DNA from: Deltaproteobacteria bacterium
GTDB lineage: Bacteria; Myxococcota_A; Polyangia; GCA-2747355; JADLHG01
Direction: 5' to 3'
DNA: 64,000 bases
Assembly: GCA_020848905.1 (NCBI GenBank)
Contig: JADLHG010000045.1
Span: forward strand, 62,001 to 126,000
Position 1 is the stretch's first letter. Every line of letters starts with the position of its first letter. Below, in pieces: positions 31,610 through 40,550 of the stretch. Below the pieces are notes generated by a model that ran no database searches, had not been told where the DNA came from, and saw only the letters and a list, made by a program, of their open reading frames with translations. A program made the translations under genes and the position numbers.

Positions 31610-32307
31610 GCCGTAGAGCATGGGTGCTGTCGTGCGCGTTGTGCGTGCTTCCGGGGGTCGCCTTCGCGCAGGCCGAGGGGGGCGCGCCGCCGCCCGAGGG
31701 GGGTGGGCAAGGGGGGCCGCCGCCGCAAGGGCCGCCGCCGGCGCCTCCGCCGCCGAACCCGAAGGTGATCCGCAAGCTCCGGCAGCGCTTCGAACGAGAG
31801 CCCACCGTCTCCGAGGTGCAGCGCGCGGCGCTGCGCTTCTTTCGCGTGAATCCGGAGCGCGTGGAGGGCTACATGGCCGGGGCGTCCTGGAAGGCGCTCA
31901 TGCCGGACATCGAGGTGAACTTCAACAACGAGATGGCGAAGAACGATCGCACCCTGAAGGACGCGATCTACCTGACCCGCTTTCCCGACGGCAAGGAGTT
32001 CGAGGACACGCGGCGGCTCTCGTACGTGATCGGCGTGCGGGCGCACTGGGCGCTCGACCGACTGATCTTCAACGCGGAGACGCTCGACGTGACCTCGCTC
32101 GTGGGCGTGCAGGAGGGTCTCTTGCGCGAGATCACCTCGCTCTACTTCACGCGCCGGCGGCTGCTCACGGCCATGGCGCTCAATCCGCCGCAGGATCCGG
32201 GGGAGCAGATCACCGAGTCGATTCGTCTCGACGAGATCACCGCGAACCTGGACGCGCTGAGCGGCGGGTACCTCTCGCGCGAGGTGCGCAAGCGGGTCGG
32301 CGAGTAG
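31606..32307 (+). CDS. Cassette 2, gene 3: small exported partner with Pro-rich linker
   Basis: A 233-residue exported protein: signal peptide ending Ala-Phe-Ala, a Gly/Pro-rich linker (about 22-60), then the shared domain with AHWALDRLIFN, a NPP turn and DEITANLDALSGGYL. It corresponds to the protein at 20913, from which it differs mainly by the linker. GGGAGG lies six bases before ATG 31606, which overlaps the upstream stop (ATGA). The Pro-rich linker suggests crossing of the periplasm or flexible tethering; this is inference. The 3' end overlaps a convergent frame by 166 bases. Confidence 0.82.
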   Translation: MSRRAWVLSCALCVLPGVAFAQAEGGAPPPEGGGQGGPPPQGPPPAPPPPNPKVIRKLRQRFEREPTVSEVQRAALRFFRVNPERVEGYMAGASWKALMPDIEVNFNNEMAKNDRTLKDAIYLTRFPDGKEFEDTRRLSYVIGVRAHWALDRLIFNAETLDVTSLVGVQEGLLREITSLYFTRRRLLTAMALNPPQDPGEQITESIRLDEITANLDALSGGYLSREVRKRVGE

Positions 32308-34082
32308 CGCTCCGCTTCCCGAGGAGGAGCGCAGTAGATCAGAAAGCGGCTCGGCCTGGCTCCGTCGGCGAAGCAGCGCCGCCACCCGAGGAAGGCGAGC
32401 GCCCCGTGCGCGTCGGCCTCGGGCGAGAGCTTCTCTCGATAGCGCGATAGGTCGCGATCCTCGGCGTCGACGAGGAGCTTCGTGACCTGCGCGCCCTGAA
32501 GGTGCGCGAGCATCGGCTGGGCCGGGCCCTGGAAGTTGTAGATGAAGCGCGCGTCGGTCATGGGGAAGGGCCGATCCCAGGTGGAATAGAGGCTGTTGTG
32601 GGGGATCGCGTAGCGCTCGGTCGGGCCGAGGTGCGAGGCGAACCAGGCCGAGGTGCGCGCCCAGCCGGGGGGCACCTCGACGTGCGCGCGCGGGTTCGTG
32701 GCCAGGCCGGAGGCGAACCAGCCGAGCTTGAGGCAGAGCGGAACCGAGGCCGCGACGACCACGAACCAGGGCGCCGCGCCCTCGGGGATGCGCAAACGCC
32801 GGAGGAGCGCGGGGCCGGCCACGCGGAGGAGGCCGAAGGCGGCGTGCGGCAGGTAGAGCACCGCGAAGGGGAGCATGAAGCGCTGGCCGATCTCGCCCAC
32901 GCCCTGCGCGCCGACGCCGAAGGCGAGAAAGAGCCAGCCCGTGGTGTAGAGGGGGGCGAGCACCTCGGCGCGGTGGCCTTCGCGATAGCGGCGCCGCATC
33001 CCGAGGCCGGCGAGGAGGAGCACCGCGAGGCCGGTGAGAACGCGCGGGAGGGCCATCGCGGCGGCGACGGGCAGGTGCGTGGGTTGCGCGGCGGTCACGC
33101 CGAGGCCGCAGACGTAGACGAAGACGCCGATCGTCTCGCCGAGGCCCTTCAGGACGCGTCCCGCGAGCTCGAAGACCGAGTGACGTTCGAGGTACCAGCC
33201 GAGTCCGATGCGGTTCCACTCGGGGCTGTTCATGAGGGCCCAGGTGTCTTCCCAGCGATCCAGCCAGACGGTGCGGTCGTTGAAGTTGTGGAGCGGGTTG
33301 CCGTAGACGCGGGCGTTGCGCACGAGGAGGAAGGCGGCCACCGCGGCGAAGGCCAGCACGGCGAGGTAGAGCTGCGGCCGTCGCAGGAGGCGCGGGCCGT
33401 GCAGATGCAGCCCCACGCAGAGGAGGGGCAAGAAGAGCAGGTGGGCGTTGCCCTTGGTGAGGTAGGCCAGCCCGATCGCCGCGCCGGTCAGGATCCAGGC
33501 AACCGGGCCACGGTCCTGGGCGCGGGCGATGGCCGCCACGGCGGTGAAGACCAGCGCGGCGTGGAGCACGTCGGAGAGCACGCCGCCGGCCAGCTCGGCC
33601 AGGCTGGGCATCAGGCAGAGCAGGAGCACGGCCGCGGCGGCCAGGTGGCGCGCGCCCACGCGCGAGGCGGCGGGGGGGCCACCGGCAGGCGGCGCGTGCG
33701 CGAAGCGGCGGGCGCTGACGAGGAAGATGGCCAGGGCGAGGAGGAGCGCCGTGCCGAAGGTGACGAGCTTCGCGTCGGCGTAGAAGACCGGCGCGTCGTG
33801 CGTGAAGGGGAGGAGGACGAGCTGGAAGAGCGGGTTGCGGTTGGCGTCGCGGCAGCGGCCCTCCAGGTGGCAACGCACTGCGCCGAGGAGGCCGCCTTCC
33901 CGCTGGTAGTCCCGCGGCAGTGAGAGGTAGTGCACCTCGTCGTAGCGGGGCTGGAGGCGGGTGGCCGAGACCGAAAAGGTCTGGGCTGTCATCGCGAGCA
34001 GGCCGAGGCCGAGCAGAATCGGGACCGTCCCTTGCAGTGAAGATCGTTCGGAGGAGCGGTGGGGCAGGTCCCGCGCAGTCAT
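32142..34082 (-). CDS. GT39-like polytopic membrane glycosyltransferase
   Basis: A 646-residue integral membrane protein with about 10-12 hydrophobic helices. After the first helix comes QPRYDEVHYL, matching the Asp-Glu motif in the first periplasmic loop of GT39/ArnT/PMT-type enzymes, which use polyprenyl-phosphate sugars as donors. A soluble C-terminal region follows the helices. ATG 34082 (GGAG five bases upstream) is preferred over TTG at 34121. The last 166 bases overlap the end of the convergent cassette gene; its final 55 residues look unlike a natural tail, so a frameshift or a lost stop is possible. Its position suggests it may glycosylate or feed the cassette products. Confidence 0.82.
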   Translation of the reverse strand: MTARDLPHRSSERSSLQGTVPILLGLGLLAMTAQTFSVSATRLQPRYDEVHYLSLPRDYQREGGLLGAVRCHLEGRCRDANRNPLFQLVLLPFTHDAPVFYADAKLVTFGTALLLALAIFLVSARRFAHAPPAGGPPAASRVGARHLAAAAVLLLCLMPSLAELAGGVLSDVLHAALVFTAVAAIARAQDRGPVAWILTGAAIGLAYLTKGNAHLLFLPLLCVGLHLHGPRLLRRPQLYLAVLAFAAVAAFLLVRNARVYGNPLHNFNDRTVWLDRWEDTWALMNSPEWNRIGLGWYLERHSVFELAGRVLKGLGETIGVFVYVCGLGVTAAQPTHLPVAAAMALPRVLTGLAVLLLAGLGMRRRYREGHRAEVLAPLYTTGWLFLAFGVGAQGVGEIGQRFMLPFAVLYLPHAAFGLLRVAGPALLRRLRIPEGAAPWFVVVAASVPLCLKLGWFASGLATNPRAHVEVPPGWARTSAWFASHLGPTERYAIPHNSLYSTWDRPFPMTDARFIYNFQGPAQPMLAHLQGAQVTKLLVDAEDRDLSRYREKLSPEADAHGALAFLGWRRCFADGARPSRFLIYCAPPREAERYSPTRLRTSRERYPPLSASRFAVISSRRIDSVICSPGSCGGLSAMAVSSRRRVK

Positions 34083-34277
34083 GGCCGCTCCGTGTATCCT
34101 CGGTGAGCGCGTGGATGTCAACCGAGCTGCGACCGGCCGCGCCGGGACGGGTGGCGTCTACTCCGATGGCCACCGGCGGATCGACTGACCAGGCGCTGGG
34201 GTCTGCCGACCGGGCCGTACGAGATCTCCTCTGACAGCAATTACGGTACTTTATCCTGCATCGGGGAGAGCTTTTTC

Positions 34278-34294
34278 GCGGCCCGCTTCTTGCT
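34278..34294 (+). promoter_or_regulatory. Candidate sigma-54 promoter before the distal discoidin-like lipoprotein gene
   Basis: GCGGCCCGCTTCTTGCT has GG at 34280-34281, GC at 34292-34293 and a full TTGCT, matching 10 of 13 informative consensus positions. The predicted start near 34305 lies 33 bases before ATG 34338. In a GC-rich genome the -24 half is less convincing than the -12 half. Confidence 0.42.
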
Positions 34295-34337
34295 CCGATT
34301 TTCGGGTACGCCAGAGAATCGGGAGCCAGTGATAACC

Positions 34338-35348
34338 ATGAGCCGACTGAAAGCCTACGGGATGACCACCGCGCTCGGAGCGCTCGTGGCGTTGATGGGC
34401 TGTGGTCTCGACGATCCGAAGAACCCTCGCGGGGAGCACAGCGACGCGGGCGTGGTCGGCGGCGACGGGGGCGGCGGCGGGGCCGTGCCGCGGCCGATCA
34501 TCGAGATGCCCACCTCCGGGTCGAACACCTGCCAGGACAAGGTGGCGATCGTGGGGACCGCGGCCAAGGGAGCCAGCGTGTTTGCCGTCGGGGGCGCCTC
34601 GACCTCCGGGGTGGCCACGGACGCGCATCCGAGCACGGGGCACTTCTGCCTCCCCGTGGATCTGAAGAAGGGGCAGTCCAACACGATCGAAGTGCGGGCG
34701 CAGGATCCGGAGAAGGGGTTGAGCGAGCCGGCGGTCCTGACGGTGGTGCACAGCGGCTGCACGCAGCGCGACGACGTGAAGCCCCCGACGACGCCCACGC
34801 GCGAGTCCATGAACGTGGCCATCGGCGCGCAAGGGAAGGCCAAGGACACGGCCAAGCAGGGGAACGAGACCTTCCTCACCGACGACAAGCCGAGCACCGT
34901 GGCGATCTACGGCGGCGGCTGGGCCTGGGCCGACTATGACGGGTGGGTGAAGATCACGCTCGACAAGCCCACGCCGATCAACAAGGTCGTGGTGAAGTGG
35001 CGGGATCGCAAGGGTTCGGGTGGGAGCTACGGCAAGGTGTACTCCCTGTGGTTCGGCATTGGCGACGCGGGGGATCCGAACAAGACCAACGGCAAGTGGT
35101 TCCAGCCGTCGGAGCGCTGCAACGTGACCGACGGAGACGGCGGTGACGACGTGTTCGAGTTCAAGACGAACAAGCCGACCGCGGACTCGATCGCGCTCTT
35201 CCTGAATCACGATGGAGCGGACTGGACCTGGGAAGAGACCTTCGCCATCGCGGAAATCTACGTGTACGACGAGCCTCCGAAGCCCACGGCGTCCCCGACG
35301 CCGATCAATGCTCAGGACGTGTGTAGCGCCGTCGGTTCGGGTTACTGA
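34338..35348 (+). CDS. Lipoprotein with Ig-like region and discoidin (F5/8C)-like domain, copy 2
   Basis: A 336-residue lipoprotein (lipobox Leu-Met-Gly-Cys) with a short Asp/Gly linker. The Ig-like region (about 55-150, with FCLPVDLKKGQSNTIEVRAQD) is followed by a discoidin-like domain (about 165-315): FLTDDKPS, WVKITLDKPTPINKVVVKWRD, and a closing IAEIYVYDE. Domain order and motifs match the minus-strand protein at 21693. It stands alone, 230 bases or more from its neighbours, with a candidate sigma-54 promoter upstream and a strong terminator downstream. Binding of surface polysaccharide is the family-based guess. Confidence 0.82.
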   Translation: MSRLKAYGMTTALGALVALMGCGLDDPKNPRGEHSDAGVVGGDGGGGGAVPRPIIEMPTSGSNTCQDKVAIVGTAAKGASVFAVGGASTSGVATDAHPSTGHFCLPVDLKKGQSNTIEVRAQDPEKGLSEPAVLTVVHSGCTQRDDVKPPTTPTRESMNVAIGAQGKAKDTAKQGNETFLTDDKPSTVAIYGGGWAWADYDGWVKITLDKPTPINKVVVKWRDRKGSGGSYGKVYSLWFGIGDAGDPNKTNGKWFQPSERCNVTDGDGGDDVFEFKTNKPTADSIALFLNHDGADWTWEETFAIAEIYVYDEPPKPTASPTPINAQDVCSAVGSGY

Positions 35349-35673
35349 TTCTCTGGCGGGAATCTCAGTGCCTGGCCGTTGAATAGCAACGGGAGACGGA
35401 TTGCGAGGCGGCCCTGCCGATGGTGGCAGGGCCGCCATTTTTTTGGGGATTGGCTTTTTCGGCCAGGGGGGCGCCGCGTTCCTGTCACGCCAGGATCGGA
35501 GGGTCGTCCGGCAGATGTTTGAGCCTCGGAGAGGACCTAGATCTCCTGAATTTCCGATAGATCAGTCGCCGCCGGCTGTTGTATAGACCTGGGGAGCTGG
35601 ACCAGGCCTTGCACTGTGGCCGTACCGCTTGCGGCACACCCATGCATAGCGGACGGAGACGCGAGAACTAGCC
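35349..35673. other. 325-base intergenic region
   Basis: It contains the intrinsic terminator at 35407-35444. The remaining 230 bases before the TPR gene show a near-miss sigma-54 site at 35617-35632 (GG-N11-GC, one base too long) and no convincing sigma-70 promoter or coding frame. Confidence 0.5.
35407..35444 (+). terminator. Intrinsic transcription terminator
   Basis: GGCGGCCCTGCC (35407-35418), a 6-base loop, GGCAGGGCCGCC (35425-35436) and a run of seven T form a textbook rho-independent terminator with a perfect 12-bp stem, 59 bases after the stop of the discoidin-like lipoprotein gene. Confidence 0.92.
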
Positions 35674-38600
35674 ATGCCTACGGCACCGCGATTCCGTCTC
35701 GACGAGGCGGCTCCGCCCAGTCCCGAGGCCCTGGTTCGCCGGGCCAAGGCGCTCCTCGTGCGCCGTCGGGCGGACGAGGCCGCGCAGATGCTGCGGCGAG
35801 CGCTCGCCCTCGACCCGTTCCTCGAGGACGCGCCGATCCTTCTCTGCAAGGCGCTCGTGGCGGGCAAGCACCTGGACAAGGCCCGCGAGCTCCTCGGGCG
35901 GCTCCTCTACCGGCACGAAGCGCAGGAAGCCTACGGGTTGCTCGTGCGGGTGTGCCTGGCCCTCGAGGACTGGGACAAGGCGCTCGAGGTGGCGGGGGAG
36001 GCGCTGCAGCGTTTCCCGAGCGACGCGCGACTGCAGGCGCTCGGAGATCGCGCGAGGCGCGAGGCGGCTGTGCGCGCGCGGGCCGGCGAGTTCGACGACG
36101 CGAGGGGAGTCGCCGGGCAAGGCGCGACCCGAGGCGAGGACGACGCCGACGCCGAGGAGTGGCCGACGGTCCCGCGCAACGGGCAAGGACGCTCCCCCGA
36201 CCGCGCCCCGGCCTCGGACACGCTGGTCTCCGCGGCCGAGCGAGCGGCGGCGGTCGAGGAGTGGGAGGATTCCATCTCGGGGATCTGGGAGGAGGCGCGC
36301 AGCCAGAGCGGAGCCTGGGTGCGAGGCAAAGGGCCAGTGCCCACTCCCGAGCTGTCCAAGGACGAGGAGCGAGAGCTGCTCGTCAGCGCGGGGATGGTGG
36401 CCGAGGAGGCTGACGCCACCGAGGTGACGCCCCGGGACGAGCTGGAAGAGCCGCCCCCCTTGCCTCCCGAGGAGGAGCTGCGGCTCGAGCCCGGCCCCGG
36501 GTCCCTGGCCTCCTGGTCGACGGTGGCTTACGGCCCGCTCTTCGGCCCCGGCGCATCCTCGGTGAGCGAGGCGGTGGAGCGGTTCGTGGCCGCTGCGAAT
36601 CCGCTTCCCACCACCGGACCGCAGCCGCTCTTCAGCCGGCTCCTCGGGGATGGGCCGCCGCTCTCGCCGCGCGCCCCCCTGAGCCGCGAGGCCTCCGCAG
36701 CGCCGGCTCCTCCGCTGCCGCCGCCGGTCTCGAGGCCGGCTGGCCGGCCGCTCGGATCGAATGGAGGCGGAGCGTTGCCGGCCACCGGGCCCGTGCGTCC
36801 GCCCATGACCGGACCGCTCTCCCGGCCCGTGACGGCCACGATTCCGCCGCCGCTGCCCACGACCCTGCCCCTGCCCGGGCTGGTGGTGCCACCGGCGCGG
36901 GCCGCGAGCGCCGCGCGGAAGCCGACCGAGGAGAGCGCGCCGTTCGTCAGTCTCGACGATCTGATCGACGACGCGAGCGTACCGATCTTGACCCCGACGC
37001 CCGTGAAGCGCGGGGGCAGAGGCTCGACGCCGCCGCCCGACGACCTGGTCGACGAGCCGTCGGTGCCGACGCTGAAGCGAGGCAAGCCCGCGCCGCAGAG
37101 CGAGACGGAAGAGGTTTCGCTGTCGACGGTGCTCGACGCCGAACGCCTGGCCCTGCTCGTGGACGAAGACGCTTCGCAGCCCACTGTGGCCGGCCGCACC
37201 AGCAGCGTGCGCCGCACCGGCAAGAAGAAGCGGCGCTCGTCGACCAAGAAGGGGACGAAGCCCGGCCGGGCCGGCGAGGCGCGCGAGGTGTCCGAGGAGG
37301 ACGCGTCGCAGCCCACCGTCGCGCGGCCCAAGGCGCAGCGCCGGGAGAACGAGCAGCCGACGGTGATGCGCCCCGACCGGCGGGCCGAAGAGCGGCGGAA
37401 GGCCGAGCGCCGCCACGGTGAGCGGCGCACCACCGAGCGGCGCCACCCCGAGTTCGACGCCTGGGAGCACGATTCGCATCCGACCCCGCCCGAGATGCCG
37501 TCGGCGCGGCTGCTCCATATCGTGAGCCGCGAGCCGACGCGCGACGACCTCCCGCTGCTCCGATCCGAGGATTCACCGACCTCGCGTGGGCTGGGCGGGC
37601 GCCGCAGAGCCGGTCGCGGGGCCACGCCCGCCTCTCGGCTCGAGGAACGCGGGACCATCGTCCCCTTCCGGACCGCGGCGCGCAGCGAGGCCGAACCGCT
37701 ACCACCGCTGGCTCTGCCGGCGTCGATCGCGGAGAGCCTCGACCGCTTGCTCGCCGACGCGAGCTCGCCCGGCACGCCGGCCGAGGAGCGACCGACCGCG
37801 CTGCGGACGGCGCTGGCCTCCCGGCGCACGCCGCCCGAGGTGGAGGCGATCGACCTGACGCCGACGGGCTTCGGCCGGGCAGAGCCGACGCGCGACCTGA
37901 CGGCCCCCCGGCGAGGCGAGGTCCCCGAGACCGGACCGCAGCCCCCCGCTCCGCCACAGCCGGCGAAGGGGCGTGCCGCGTCGGCGCGTCCGGCGTCGGC
38001 GCGTGCGGCGTCGGCTCCTCCCGCGCAGGTGCCCGAGACGGGGCCGCAACCGAAATGGCAGCGCACCGGGCCGAGGACGGGTCCGCAGGCCAGCGTGGCC
38101 ACGCCCGCGCTCGTCCCGGCGGCCGTCGGGTCGGCACGCTCGGCGGCCGTGGCGGTCCCGCAGACCGGTCCGCAGCCCCAAGCTGCGGCGGGGACGCGCG
38201 GCGGCACGATCCGCACCTCGCTCCGTCGGAGCTGGCCCCTGTGGGTGGCCATGGCGGTGATCGTGCTGTCGGGTGGCGCGGTGGCCGGTCTCTGGGCGCG
38301 CAAGCATCAGCGGGTCGAGGACGCGCTCCAGCTGGCGAGAGAGTGGGCGAGTCGGCCGCAGGTGGCCGCGCTTCGAACCGCGCTTCAGCATGCGCGCGCA
38401 GCTGCCGACCTGGGTGGCCGCAAGGCCAAGGTCGTGGCTCTCGCGGCGGCGATCCGCGCCGAGCTGGCCGTGGAGCTCGGGGAGACCGAAGCCTCGAGCG
38501 CCCGCGCGCTGATCGACGAGGGACGTCAGCTCGGTGGGCGGCAGGATCCGGTGGCGGCCGAAGACCTCGCGGTGGCCGAGGCGTACCTCGCGCAGCCGCA

Positions 38601-40485
38601 AGAAGCGGTCGCGCAGCGCCTGGCTCACCTGGCCACGGCCGTTCAGCGCTTCGGCGCGAGTCGGCGGCTCCGCTTGCTGCTGGCGAGCGCCCAGCTGCAG
38701 AGCGGCGACCTGGACGGTGCGAGACAGACGCTCGAGCGCCTCTCCGAGACGGACCCCCGCATGCTGAAGCTGCGCGCGCAGCTGCTGTGGCGCACCGGAC
38801 TTCCGGGCGAGGCGCGGGCCGCGCTCCGCCGCGCCGCGCAGCACGGGCTCTCCATGCCGCAGCTCGAGCTCGAGCTCTTCCGCTTCCGTCTCGAGGAGGG
38901 GACGCTCGAGGACGCGAATCTCCCGCGGCTGCGTCGCCTGGCCGAGGAGCCGACCTTGTCGAGCAGCGAACGCGCGTGGGCGCGACTGCTGTCGGCCCAG
39001 GTGGAACGTCTCGCGGGCCGCACGCCGGCGGGTCGCCACGCGCTCGGGGTCGCTCTGCGCGAGCGCCCGCTGGCGGACTCGGAGTTCGACTACTGGGCCG
39101 CGGAGCTGCTGAAGGCCTTCGGCCGATTCGAAGAGGCCGACCGGCAGATCGAGCAGGCCCGTCGCCTCTCGCCCCTCGACGAACGGATGCTGGTGCTCCA
39201 AGCGGAGATCGACCTGGCGCTCGATCGTGTGAGCGCGGCGGTGTCGCGACTCGCCTCCTTGATGCAGCCGAGCGCCCGAGCGCGTCTCGTGCTGGCGGAG
39301 GCGCACCTGCGGCACGGGTCGCTCGCGCGGGCCCGCGAGGCGCTGCAGCTCCTGCCCAAGGACGGATCGATTCGCCAGGCGGCCCTGGCCGGGCGCATCT
39401 TGCTCGCCGAGGGAAAGGCGCAGCAAGCGCTCCAGGAGATGGCGGCCCTCAATCGGCAACACCCGGGAGCCGCCGAGGTCCTGCTCGTGCGCGGGCTCGC
39501 GGCGCTGGCGGTGGGAGAGCTGCGCGCCGCCGAGTACGCGCTCGGAGCGGCGCTCATCAAGGAGCCTCTCAACGCCGAGGCGCTGTGGGGGCTGGCGCGG
39601 GTGAAGATCCAGCAGGGCGAAGGGGCGATGGCCCGTGCGCACCTCGAGCGGGCGGTGGCGATCAACGGTCACTGGGGACGACTGCGCATCGAGCTGGGAC
39701 ACCTGCTCGTGGCGCTCGGAGATTTCGCGGCGGCGCGACCGCAGTTCGCGGCGGTGCTGGCGCGTGACCCCGAGAACCTATCGGCCCTCGCGGGTCGCGC
39801 GCGCTCCTCGATCGAGCTCGGTCTCAAGGAGGCGCCGGCCGACCTCGAGGCCCTGCGGGCGAGCGGCCACCGCAACATGGGCACGCTCCTCTCGGCGCGC
39901 TACGCGATGGTGCTCGGCCAGTGGGAGCGGGCGGGGCAGGAGCTCCGTCGCCTCGGTGACCGGTGGCTCGACGACGATTGGGAGGCGCGGCTCTGGTACG
40001 CGGAGGTTCTGCAGCGGCAGGGGAAGGACGCCCTCGCGGCGGCCTTCTACCGCGACCTGCGCGAGGACCGGCGGGCGCGACCGGCGGCCGAGCTCGGCTT
40101 GAGCGAGCTGCGGCTGAAGAGAGATCAGGTGCGGGATGCCACCGCGCAGGCGCAGGCCGCCCTCGAGGCCTACGATCGCACCATCGCGCCGACGGAGCTG
40201 CGGGCGCGCATCGGGCTGCAGCTCGCCCGGTGCTACCGCCGCGGTCGAGGGGTGGGTGCGGCGATCGCAGAGCTGCAAGAGGTGCTCGAAGCGCTGCCCA
40301 AGCACTACCAGGTCAACTTCGAGCTAGGTCAGCTCTACCTGTCGCTCCACAAGCGGTGGCGCGCGGTGCCGTACCTGGCGGCCGCCCTCGCGGCCCGTCC
40401 CGCCAGTCGTCCGGCTCGGGCGGCTCTCGTGCAGGCCTGCCACGAGCTTCGCGGCGGGCATCCGGAGTGCAAGCGCGCGCTGTGA
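35674..40485 (+). CDS. Giant TPR protein with disordered linker and one membrane helix
   Basis: A 1603-residue protein. An N-terminal TPR-like segment (about 8-130) leads into some 700 disordered residues rich in Pro, Arg, Ser and Glu, with recurring short motifs: five T-G-P-Q and five (D/E)xSxPT(V/L) or QPTV(A/M) copies, plus an Arg/Glu-rich stretch near 570-600. One membrane helix (about 851-873) precedes a long array of TPR repeats (about 890-1600). This predicts a cytoplasmic regulatory half and a periplasmic scaffold half, by inference. The Thr-containing repeats could be Ser/Thr kinase targets read by FHA proteins. ATG at 35674. I recognise no named orthologue; TPR giants like this occur in Myxococcota. 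Confidence 0.85.
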   Translation: MPTAPRFRLDEAAPPSPEALVRRAKALLVRRRADEAAQMLRRALALDPFLEDAPILLCKALVAGKHLDKARELLGRLLYRHEAQEAYGLLVRVCLALEDWDKALEVAGEALQRFPSDARLQALGDRARREAAVRARAGEFDDARGVAGQGATRGEDDADAEEWPTVPRNGQGRSPDRAPASDTLVSAAERAAAVEEWEDSISGIWEEARSQSGAWVRGKGPVPTPELSKDEERELLVSAGMVAEEADATEVTPRDELEEPPPLPPEEELRLEPGPGSLASWSTVAYGPLFGPGASSVSEAVERFVAAANPLPTTGPQPLFSRLLGDGPPLSPRAPLSREASAAPAPPLPPPVSRPAGRPLGSNGGGALPATGPVRPPMTGPLSRPVTATIPPPLPTTLPLPGLVVPPARAASAARKPTEESAPFVSLDDLIDDASVPILTPTPVKRGGRGSTPPPDDLVDEPSVPTLKRGKPAPQSETEEVSLSTVLDAERLALLVDEDASQPTVAGRTSSVRRTGKKKRRSSTKKGTKPGRAGEAREVSEEDASQPTVARPKAQRRENEQPTVMRPDRRAEERRKAERRHGERRTTERRHPEFDAWEHDSHPTPPEMPSARLLHIVSREPTRDDLPLLRSEDSPTSRGLGGRRRAGRGATPASRLEERGTIVPFRTAARSEAEPLPPLALPASIAESLDRLLADASSPGTPAEERPTALRTALASRRTPPEVEAIDLTPTGFGRAEPTRDLTAPRRGEVPETGPQPPAPPQPAKGRAASARPASARAASAPPAQVPETGPQPKWQRTGPRTGPQASVATPALVPAAVGSARSAAVAVPQTGPQPQAAAGTRGGTIRTSLRRSWPLWVAMAVIVLSGGAVAGLWARKHQRVEDALQLAREWASRPQVAALRTALQHARAAADLGGRKAKVVALAAAIRAELAVELGETEASSARALIDEGRQLGGRQDPVAAEDLAVAEAYLAQPQEAVAQRLAHLATAVQRFGASRRLRLLLASAQLQSGDLDGARQTLERLSETDPRMLKLRAQLLWRTGLPGEARAALRRAAQHGLSMPQLELELFRFRLEEGTLEDANLPRLRRLAEEPTLSSSERAWARLLSAQVERLAGRTPAGRHALGVALRERPLADSEFDYWAAELLKAFGRFEEADRQIEQARRLSPLDERMLVLQAEIDLALDRVSAAVSRLASLMQPSARARLVLAEAHLRHGSLARAREALQLLPKDGSIRQAALAGRILLAEGKAQQALQEMAALNRQHPGAAEVLLVRGLAALAVGELRAAEYALGAALIKEPLNAEALWGLARVKIQQGEGAMARAHLERAVAINGHWGRLRIELGHLLVALGDFAAARPQFAAVLARDPENLSALAGRARSSIELGLKEAPADLEALRASGHRNMGTLLSARYAMVLGQWERAGQELRRLGDRWLDDDWEARLWYAEVLQRQGKDALAAAFYRDLREDRRARPAAELGLSELRLKRDQVRDATAQAQAALEAYDRTIAPTELRARIGLQLARCYRRGRGVGAAIAELQEVLEALPKHYQVNFELGQLYLSLHKRWRAVPYLAAALAARPASRPARAALVQACHELRGGHPECKRAL

Positions 40486-40550
40486 ACCTGGGCCGCCTTG
40501 GCCGCGGTTCATCCCGTCGGGGCGTTGGCGGATACGGTGCTCCGGCGTCG

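Noticed and set aside
35617-35632. Sigma-54-like site before the TPR giant gene
   Set aside because: GG and GC are one base too far apart (GG-N11-GC), which sigma-54 rarely tolerates.
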